From positions 1-12,581 of the forward strand of contig SMWS01000028.1 of assembly GCA_004356685.1 (NCBI GenBank): DNA of 12,581 bases, given 5' to 3'. A program made the translations under genes and the position numbers. A model generated the notes under the pieces. The model was not told the origin of the DNA. It saw only the letters and a program-made list of their open reading frames with translations, and ran no database searches. This document shows, piece after piece, positions 7,200 through 12,581 of the stretch. Position 1 is the stretch's first letter; the number at the start of each line of letters is the position of its first letter. This DNA is from Deltaproteobacteria bacterium. Its GTDB lineage: Bacteria; Desulfobacterota_D; UBA1144; Nemesobacterales; N074bin48.

Positions 7200-7293
7200 G
7201 TGCCAAATAATAGTATTTAGTTATTGATAACTTTTAAGGAGGGGGTAAATCTAACTGTAAAAGAAACTAAGTCAATATTCGAAATTAAATGTT

Positions 7294-8508
7294 TTACTGG
7301 TGCATTTTTTCATCTTTCTCGAAATATTCATTAACGCTTAGTATGTCTTTGTCGCCTCTACCAGAAAGGCAGATTACTATTACAGAGTCTTTAGGCATCT
7401 TGGGAGCAATTTTAATAACATGTGCTACAGCATGTGAAGTTTCTAATGCAGGAATGATACCCTCAACCTCAGAAAGGTATTTAAAAGCATCAAGCGCTTC
7501 AGTATCATTTACAGATGTATAAGAGATGAGTCCCTCGTCATTTAAAAAAGAGTGTTCTGGACCTACTCCCGGATAATCAAGCCCTGCTGCAATTGAATGA
7601 GCCCCTTTTACAAGACCATTTTCATCCTGGAGCACATAAGTTTTAGAGCCATGAAGTACTCCCACTCTACCTTTGCTGATGCTTGCCGAGTGTCTGTTTG
7701 TATCAATTCCTTCGCCTGCTGCTTCCACACCTATTTTTTTTACATCTCTGTCTTGTATGAAAGGGAAGAAAAGCCCCATTGCGTTAGATCCTCCCCCTAC
7801 ACATGCCACAAGAAGATCGGGCAATTTACCCTCATTCTTGATAATCTGTTTTTTTGCTTCATGTCCTATCACAGATTGAAAATCTCTAACCATCATTGGG
7901 TATGGATGTGGTCCGGCGACACTGCCTATAATATAAAAAGTATCTCTTACATTTGTAACCCAGTCTCTCATTGCTTCGTTCATCGCGTCTTTCAGTGTTT
8001 GAGTTCCCGAGGAAACCCCTTTTACATTTGCCCCCAAAAGCTTCATTCTAAAAACATTAAGCGACTGTCTTCTTGTATCCTCTAAACCCATATATACTTC
8101 GCATTCCATGTCCAACAGTGCGGCAACAGTTGCTGTTGCTACTCCATGCTGACCCGCACCAGTTTCAGCAATTACCCTCTTTTTATTCATTTTTGCTGCT
8201 AGCAGCCCCTGGCCGATTGTATTATTGATTTTATGAGCACCGGTATGAGCCAAGTCTTCTCGCTTAAGATATATTTTTGCCCCGCCAAGCTTCTCCGTCA
8301 TGCTCCTTGCAAAGTAAAGCGGGGTAGGTCTTCCAACATATTCACTCAGGTAGTGGCTTACCTCTTTCTGAAAGCCTTTGTCGTTCTTTATTTCTATGTA
8401 TGATTTTTCTAGTTCTAAAAGGGCAGGGATAAGCGTTTCTGATACATATCTTCCGCCAAATTGTCCAAAGTGTCCAAGATCGTCAGGAAATTTATAATTA
8501 GTCTGCAT
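7294..8508 (-). CDS. trpB: Tryptophan synthase beta subunit
   Basis: TrpB is the pyridoxal-phosphate enzyme that condenses indole with L-serine to give tryptophan. The PLP-binding lysine lies in HTGAHKINN (Lys93), the catalytic glutamate in AETGAGQHG (Glu115, equivalent to E. coli Glu109), and the phosphate-binding loop is VGGGSNAMG. The N-terminus (GHFGQFGGRYVSETL) and C-terminus (CLSGRGDKD) are also typical, and 404 residues is a normal length for the TrpB1 type that pairs with TrpA. I choose the ATG at 8508 because GAGG lies nine bases upstream. This makes the start overlap the end of trpF by 11 bp, indicating translational coupling. An upstream TTG at 8523 would add five residues and lies within the trpF frame region. 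Confidence 0.97.
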   Translation of the reverse strand: MQTNYKFPDDLGHFGQFGGRYVSETLIPALLELEKSYIEIKNDKGFQKEVSHYLSEYVGRPTPLYFARSMTEKLGGAKIYLKREDLAHTGAHKINNTIGQGLLAAKMNKKRVIAETGAGQHGVATATVAALLDMECEVYMGLEDTRRQSLNVFRMKLLGANVKGVSSGTQTLKDAMNEAMRDWVTNVRDTFYIIGSVAGPHPYPMMVRDFQSVIGHEAKKQIIKNEGKLPDLLVACVGGGSNAMGLFFPFIQDRDVKKIGVEAAGEGIDTNRHSASISKGRVGVLHGSKTYVLQDENGLVKGAHSIAAGLDYPGVGPEHSFLNDEGLISYTSVNDTEALDAFKYLSEVEGIIPALETSHAVAHVIKIAPKMPKDSVIVICLSGRGDKDILSVNEYFEKDEKMHQ

Positions 8509-9112
8509 TTTTAACTGCCTCAATTAATTTTTTAATTTTTTTATGATCTTTAATACCGGGTGATTTTTCAACCCCTGAGCTTACATCTACGCCGTAGGGT
8601 CTTACTGTTGTTATTGCTATTTCAATATTATCAGGATTCAGGCCCCCTGAGAGTATAATCTTTTTATCTGTATTTAATTTTTCAAGTAATTTCCAATTGA
8701 AACTTTTTCCCGTACCACCATAATCAGTTTCAGAATAAGTATCGAAAAGAATAGTCTGAGTGGCAAAAGAATCAACTTGCAGTATATCGATTGAATCATT
8801 AATTCTTAAAGCCTTTATTACAGGATAGCTGAACCTGGCGCAAAATTCTGGGGTTTCACTGCCGTGTAGCTGAATTGTATTTATAAATAATTCGTTTGTG
8901 ATTTTTGTTATCTGTCTAAAATGGCAGTCTACAAATACGGCTACTTTAGATACAAAAGGCGGCAATTCTTTGATGATTTTCTGAGCTTGCTGGGGGTCTA
9001 TATATCTTTTACTTTTTTTATAAAAGATAAAGCCTAAAGCATCTGCTCCGTAGTCCAGGCTTTTTGCAGCGTCTCTGAAGTTTGTAATCCCGCAAATTTT
9101 TATTTTAGTCAT
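8498..9112 (-). CDS. trpF: Phosphoribosylanthranilate isomerase
   Basis: TrpF converts N-(5-phosphoribosyl)anthranilate to the enol carboxyphenylamino-deoxyribulose phosphate in tryptophan synthesis. The general base Cys7 is in KIKICGIT and the general acid Asp124 in ILFDTYSETD. GFIFYKKSKRYI, QLHGSE, GGTGKSFNW and the phosphate-binding LSGGLNPDN and GVDVSSGVE segments complete the (beta/alpha)8-barrel pattern. It has 204 residues, normal for a monofunctional enzyme not fused to TrpC. It is the first gene of the trpF-trpB-trpA cluster, and its stop lies inside the start of trpB. The genes for the earlier steps are absent here, so the pathway is split in this genome or continues elsewhere. No Shine-Dalgarno sequence or Trp-codon leader is seen in the 56 bp upstream. 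Confidence 0.96.
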   Translation of the reverse strand: MTKIKICGITNFRDAAKSLDYGADALGFIFYKKSKRYIDPQQAQKIIKELPPFVSKVAVFVDCHFRQITKITNELFINTIQLHGSETPEFCARFSYPVIKALRINDSIDILQVDSFATQTILFDTYSETDYGGTGKSFNWKLLEKLNTDKKIILSGGLNPDNIEIAITTVRPYGVDVSSGVEKSPGIKDHKKIKKLIEAVKNAD

Positions 9113-9126
9113 AGTACATTTTTAAC

Positions 9127-9154
9127 ATACTATAACTAAATATTAATTTGTTAA
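9127..9154 (-). promoter_or_regulatory. Possible promoter of the trpFBA cluster
   Basis: On the minus strand TTAACA (9154-9149) and TAGTAT (9132-9127) are 16 bp apart, with an alternative TATAGT -10 at 9134-9129. The site lies in the 56-bp gap between the OmpA-lipoprotein gene and trpF. Transcription would start only a few bases before the trpF ATG, leaving no room for an attenuator. The region is AT-rich, so a chance match is possible. Confidence 0.25.
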
Positions 9155-9168
9155 ATAGTAAAGTGAGA

Positions 9169-10140
9169 TTACTGTGCAGATTTAGTGAAATATTTGCTTA
9201 AATCCAATGCCCTTGTATGGCTAAGCCTCGATCTTCTGTTGAGTTGATAGATTTCTTTAGTTTTATCGGCTCCATACATATCTGTCTCGCCTCTGCCGAC
9301 TGAAAGTATTCTATCCCTTTGAACTCCCTGTTCTATTAGATATTGTCTTGTCACATAGGCTCTGTTTTGAGCCAGCCTGTGATTATATTGCTCTGTACCC
9401 CTGATATCCGCAAATGATTCTATAAGAAAAGTAACATCAGGATTATCCTTTATGATTTGAGCATTTTCCCTCAGTATTGGTTTTGCGTCATCTCTTATCT
9501 CAAATTTGTTAAAATCAAAGAATATGACTTTCAGGTTAAGGTCTAAGTCGTCTGGTTGTGGCGGTGGGGGTGGGGAAGCTATCATAGGTGGGTGTAATAC
9601 TTCATTCATATCAGCAAATAAACTCTTTTCAAACTCTCCGTTTGATCTAACACTTCCAATATAACCTACCTTATAGCTATAATATGGCTCTACTTTAAAG
9701 TTAGCCTTCATCTGGGTTTGATTATCACTTACAGGAGTAAACTTTAAGTTTAATGTCTCCCTTACAAATTTAGGGTCCATTTCGGTAGTCTTTTCATAAT
9801 AAGAAATAGATCTGAGATAGGGTTTTATAAAAGATTCTTCTATTTCGCGATTTGCTGGCTCGACATAGATTCTGCTTAAAACATCAAATTCAGGTGTATA
9901 TACATAGGATGGCTGCAGGTGAATTTCACCCTTTTCCTTATCCGCTTTTTTGATGTCCCAGTTTGCATTATCAAGCGATGTTAAGGCAGCCGACCAAACT
10001 TCATCATAACCCTTATCGAAGTTAACGACCACATTTTTGTATTTACCAGCTCTTGGCGCATCAACCGCAAAATGTCCATGACAGGAAACAAATGTCACTG
10101 CTAATATTAATAAAGTAAATTTACAACTAATTAATTTCAT
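9169..10140 (-). CDS. OmpA-domain outer-membrane lipoprotein
   Basis: The 323-residue product starts with a lipoprotein signal ending FVSC, so Cys20 is probably lipidated (Phe at -3 is slightly unusual). Residues about 35-180 form a domain I do not recognise with certainty; VVVNFDKGYDEVWSAAL and the KKADKEKGEIHL stretch resemble BamC-like or other lipoprotein beta-sheet domains. A proline linker (190-196) leads to a C-terminal OmpA/Pal domain (about 203-310) that in this family binds peptidoglycan diaminopimelate: FFDFNKFEIRD, ADIRGTEQYN with Asp245, LAQNRA with Arg260, and NRRSRL. The usual GHTD before the aspartate is changed to SFAD. It therefore probably tethers the outer membrane to the cell wall. 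AGGAGA (10154-10149) lies eight bases before the ATG, and a small exported-protein gene ends 15 bp upstream, so they form an operon. Confidence 0.85.
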   Translation of the reverse strand: MKLISCKFTLLILAVTFVSCHGHFAVDAPRAGKYKNVVVNFDKGYDEVWSAALTSLDNANWDIKKADKEKGEIHLQPSYVYTPEFDVLSRIYVEPANREIEESFIKPYLRSISYYEKTTEMDPKFVRETLNLKFTPVSDNQTQMKANFKVEPYYSYKVGYIGSVRSNGEFEKSLFADMNEVLHPPMIASPPPPPQPDDLDLNLKVIFFDFNKFEIRDDAKPILRENAQIIKDNPDVTFLIESFADIRGTEQYNHRLAQNRAYVTRQYLIEQGVQRDRILSVGRGETDMYGADKTKEIYQLNRRSRLSHTRALDLSKYFTKSAQ

Positions 10141-10155
10141 CGTTTCTCTCTCCTG

Positions 10156-10521
10156 TTAGAAAAATACACAAGATTTTGCTAGTTCTTTATTTCTTTTTTG
10201 ATAAATGTGTACACATAAAGGCTGCCTTAGTGCTGTTTTGCCTCTTTCAGCAAGTGTCTTAGCAAGGCTTTGGGCTTTCTTGATATTTGGTGGAGATCCC
10301 ACAGCCCTTGAAGAAGTCTTAATCCAAAGTGATATAGGTGTTTCCCAAGTAACGCTAAGAATACCCGGAAGCCCACGCAGTATAGATGTAAAATGCTTCT
10401 GGGCTGGTGTCAAAGAGTATTCGTCTGCAGCCCTGGCTTTATCTACAAATAGTTGCAACATAAATATAAGCTGAACAATCACTAATACACTTATATATGG
10501 TTTCATCTTTACTTCATTCAT
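10156..10521 (-). CDS. Small exported protein of unknown function
   Basis: The 121-residue product has a signal peptide with a long hydrophobic core and an AxA site (KARA-ADE, about residue 31), leaving a mature periplasmic protein of about 90 residues. The mature part contains TPAQKHF, a GILSVTWETPISLWIK stretch, a VGSPPN motif and two cysteines (103 and 118) that could form a disulfide near the C-terminus. I do not recognise the family. The gene is followed 15 bp later by the OmpA-domain lipoprotein gene with a strong ribosome binding site in the gap, so the two proteins are likely made together and may work together in the envelope. ATG 10521 is the longest start; ATG 10506 (MKPYIS) is an equally good choice and removes five residues. 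Several AT-rich -10-like boxes lie upstream, none convincing. Confidence 0.72.
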   Translation of the reverse strand: MNEVKMKPYISVLVIVQLIFMLQLFVDKARAADEYSLTPAQKHFTSILRGLPGILSVTWETPISLWIKTSSRAVGSPPNIKKAQSLAKTLAERGKTALRQPLCVHIYQKRNKELAKSCVFF

Positions 10522-10717
10522 CTTTTTTTTAGCTAACTACTATATAAATTCATGTATTCTATGAAGCTTAACTTTAACTATAACACATAACTACTTTAAT
10601 TTAAATAACTTTTTTTAATTATATAGTAAAGCGAAATAGTAATCAAGGGTTTTTTTTCAAACAAAAATTCATTTTGTCAGTTGAAATTATATAAAACATT
10701 TTGAAAGGAGAATATAA

Positions 10718-11289
10718 GTGGAACCTGTTCTCGCAATTTTAATAGGAATTGGCCTGGCTGCAGCTTGTGGATTCAGGATATTTGTTCCATTTCTAGTAAT
10801 CAGTGTTGCCGCAAATTCAGGGCATTTAGCACTTTCTCCTGGATTTGAATGGATTGGCACTGAGGTTGCGGTTGCTACTTTTTTAGTTGCAACAATTTTG
10901 GAAATCGGGGCTTATTATGTGCCGTTTCTTGATAATCTACTCGATTCGGTCGCAACTCCAGCCTCTTTTATAGCAGGTTAGTTATGGCGTCAATGGTTTC
11001 TGACTTCAGTCCTTACCTTCAGTGGGCTCTGGCGATAATAGCAGGTGGTGGTGTGGCCGTCTCAGTCCAAAGCTTAACCACAATTACCAGACTAACTTCA
11101 TCTGCAACTACAGGTGGACTGGGCAATCCGCTTCTTTCCACAATAGAAGCAGGTGGTTCAACGCTGCTATATATAGCAGCCATATTTATTCCGATTGTAG
11201 CATTCTTGTTTGTCTTGGGGCCGTTTTATTTTATTTGGAAGAAAGTCTTTACCAGGTTTTTTAAAAAGCCGGAAAAGGGGATGACTTAA
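10718..11289 (+). pseudogene. DUF4126-family membrane protein split by a frameshift
   Basis: GTG at 10718 has AAAGGAG (10704-10710) seven bases upstream. The first part (87 codons, to TAG at 10979-10981) reads GIGLAAACGFRIFVPFL, then EIGAYYVPFLDNLLDS and ATPASFIAG. The second part (ATG 10984 to TAA 11287-11289, 101 codons) continues in another frame with SPYLQWALAIIAGGGVA, SSATTGGLGNP and a final hydrophobic helix and basic tail. Joined, they match the order and length (about 190 residues) of DUF4126 inner-membrane proteins, whose function is unknown. A deletion near 10978 (for example 4 bp after the Gly codon) explains the break. The TAG and the second ATG are two bases apart, so the halves could be translated by coupling as two polypeptides. 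A sequencing error is also possible. The gene converges with the lipoprotein gene with 2 bp between stop codons. Confidence 0.75.
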
Positions 11290-11291
11290 TT

Positions 11292-11561
11292 TTATCTATA
11301 CTGATTAATAATTTTTTCGTTTTCGGTCTCTAGTCCCATAATGTACCAAAAATCTTCTGCGTCTTTGGCATAGTCCTCGGCTTTTATTTGATACTCATAT
11401 TTTAGGTTATCACAAAATTCTTTATTTTTTTTAGCCCATTTTAAGCAGTCTTTATAGTTAAGTTCTGCTTGTGTCATATCTTGATAGCTATATGGAACGC
11501 AGCTTGTTAAAAACACTGCTAGAGTAATTATAAAAAATACCGATAGTAATGTCTTATACAT
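11292..11561 (-). CDS. Small putative lipoprotein
   Basis: The 89-residue product has a lipoprotein signal peptide with a canonical lipobox LTSC (residues 18-21), leaving a mature lipoprotein of about 69 residues rich in Lys, Glu, Asp and Tyr and probably helical. The mature part has two more cysteines (DCLKWAKKNKEFCDN), which may pair. No family is recognised. It begins 16 bp after hemG stops, so it is probably cotranscribed with hemG, though no functional link is evident. No Shine-Dalgarno sequence is visible; an inverted repeat fills the place where one would be expected. Confidence 0.7.
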   Translation of the reverse strand: MYKTLLSVFFIITLAVFLTSCVPYSYQDMTQAELNYKDCLKWAKKNKEFCDNLKYEYQIKAEDYAKDAEDFWYIMGLETENEKIINQYR

Positions 11562-11562
11562 T

Positions 11563-11576
11563 GCTATAAGTATAGC
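11563..11576. repeat. Inverted repeat between hemG and the lipoprotein gene
   Basis: GCTATA-AG-TATAGC is a perfect 6-bp inverted repeat with a 2-base centre, filling nearly all of the 16-bp gap and ending one base before the lipoprotein start codon. It could be an operator or could affect translation, but a short AT-rich palindrome by chance cannot be excluded. Confidence 0.35.
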
Positions 11577-11577
11577 T

Positions 11578-12581
11578 TTATTTTGAAGAAATATTATTAC
11601 AAATATTCTCAGCAGCCATTTCCCCTGATCTTATACAGTCTGGTATTCCTACACCTTCATATGAATTTCCTGCAAGCTCCAGATTTAAATGCTTGGAAAT
11701 GAGTTTGTTAATATTTGATAGTATTTCAGAATGTCCGACATTATATTGAGGCATTGAACCTGGATATCGTTTAAGATGACTAAACTGTGGTTCACTATTT
11801 ATATATAAAATCTGATTAAGCTCATCTTTGACGGTACTGATAATCTCTTGGTCATCATTATTAAGAAAATCCTCATTTAGAGCGCCGCCTACAAAACAGC
11901 GAAGGAGTATTGTATCGCTTGGCGCTCTTCCTTCAAATTTTTCACTGCTGAATGAACAGGCAATAATATTTAAATTTTCTTTAGCGGGTACTACAAAGCC
12001 AAAACCATTGATTTTACTTCTAATATCTTCCATTCTATAAACAAGAATTACTATCGCTGATGAGGCAAATTCTATCTTTGAAAGCTCATCGGATAACATT
12101 GGGTCTAGTGATTTTAATATTTTTGCTGAAGTATAAGAATGTGTAGCTAAGATAATTCCATCAGCTTTGTATTCCTTATCCTTTTCAGTTTTGACTCTCC
12201 ATTTATTTTTGAATTTGCTTATTTCTATTACTTGTTGATTAATAACAATAGACTCATCAGGGATTTTAGAAGTTATTGCATCGACTAGTGTCTGCATCCC
12301 ATCTTTTAGAGTTGCAAACTGGCTGTATCTTGCACCGCTTTCTTGTTCACTACTGTATTCATTCATAAAACCTTTTATCACGCTTCCATATCTGTGTTCC
12401 AGATTATAGATATTGGGTAGCGCTGATTTCATGCTGAGCCTTTGGGGATCTGAGGTGTAAATTCCTCCTATAAGGGGCTGGGCTATATTTTCAAAAAGCT
12501 CTTTTCCAAATCTTCTAGTAACAAAAGACTCCAGGCTTTCATCTCCAACATTTTTGGATTTGGGAATAAGTAATTCAAGTA
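11578..12581 (-). CDS. hemG: Protoporphyrinogen oxidase, oxygen-dependent (5' end outside window)
   Basis: The reading frame runs through the right edge, so 333 residues are visible and roughly 130 N-terminal residues, including the GxGxxG FAD-binding motif, are missing. The visible part begins within the sequence leading to ESFVTRRFGKELFENI and AQPLIGGIYTSDPQRLS, diagnostic of the HemY/HemG flavin enzymes that oxidise protoporphyrinogen IX (or coproporphyrinogen III in some bacteria) with O2 in heme synthesis. The C-terminal FAD segment LAGNSYEGVGIPDCIRSG is intact. Such enzymes are usually membrane-associated. An internal ATG at 12432 is not the start, because conserved family sequence continues upstream of it. 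A small lipoprotein gene follows 16 bp downstream. The choice between protoporphyrin- and coproporphyrin-dependent activity cannot be made from this fragment. Confidence 0.94.
   Translation of the reverse strand, partial: LELLIPKSKNVGDESLESFVTRRFGKELFENIAQPLIGGIYTSDPQRLSMKSALPNIYNLEHRYGSVIKGFMNEYSSEQESGARYSQFATLKDGMQTLVDAITSKIPDESIVINQQVIEISKFKNKWRVKTEKDKEYKADGIILATHSYTSAKILKSLDPMLSDELSKIEFASSAIVILVYRMEDIRSKINGFGFVVPAKENLNIIACSFSSEKFEGRAPSDTILLRCFVGGALNEDFLNNDDQEIISTVKDELNQILYINSEPQFSHLKRYPGSMPQYNVGHSEILSNINKLISKHLNLELAGNSYEGVGIPDCIRSGEMAAENICNNISSK

Noticed and set aside
7236..7245. Strong Shine-Dalgarno-like AAGGAGGGGG on the plus strand in the trpB-trpA gap
   Set aside because: No start codon follows at a usable distance and no plausible plus-strand gene begins there.
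7597..8085. A 162-codon plus-strand reading frame opposite trpB
   Set aside because: It lies wholly inside trpB, whose catalytic motifs are intact on the other strand; its translation has no recognisable domain and no ribosome binding site.
10970..10986. Programmed -1 ribosomal frameshift in the DUF4126 gene
   Set aside because: No XXXYYYZ slippery heptamer or downstream hairpin is visible, and the residue spacing against the family pattern suggests missing bases rather than recoding.

Overview
The window is AT-rich (about one third G+C by eye) and comes from a Gram-negative bacterium: two genes encode lipoproteins, one of them with a peptidoglycan-binding OmpA domain, and one broken gene carries an IPTL-CTERM envelope-sorting tail. 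An oxygen-dependent protoporphyrinogen oxidase suggests aerobic growth. The gene mix would fit an uncultivated deltaproteobacterium-like or Dadabacteria-like lineage, but I cannot fix the taxon. There is no tRNA, rRNA, CRISPR array or intact mobile element.

Layout. Positions 1-2100 look accessory. They hold a plus-strand terminator, the C-terminal remnant of a tyrosine integrase (-), a cysteine-rich IPTL-CTERM gene broken by two stops and a 2-bp insertion (+), and a secreted beta-propeller-like protein of unknown role (-). Positions 2280-4192 carry a stand-alone PilZ protein behind a palindromic operator candidate and an AGCS-family sodium:amino acid symporter, both on +.

Positions 4200-9112 are a minus-strand block, read from right to left: trpF, trpB, trpA, a DHH-family phosphoesterase, then, after a 138-bp gap, a membrane-anchored RskA-type protein that lacks a sigma-binding domain. 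TrpF, TrpB and TrpA catalyse the isomerase step and the last two reactions of tryptophan synthesis; the earlier genes (trpE, G, D, C) are not in this window.

Positions 9169-10521 hold a tight two-gene minus-strand envelope operon, a small exported protein of unknown family followed by an OmpA-domain lipoprotein. On + at 10718-11289 is a DUF4126-family membrane protein split by a frameshift. The right end (minus strand) is hemG, cut by the window edge, followed by a small lipoprotein gene.

No clear new multi-gene system is visible. The items most worth a second look are the decayed IPTL-CTERM gene beside the integrase remnant, the split DUF4126 gene, the orphan RskA-type protein, the exported-protein/OmpA-lipoprotein pair, and the Fur-box-like palindrome before the PilZ gene.
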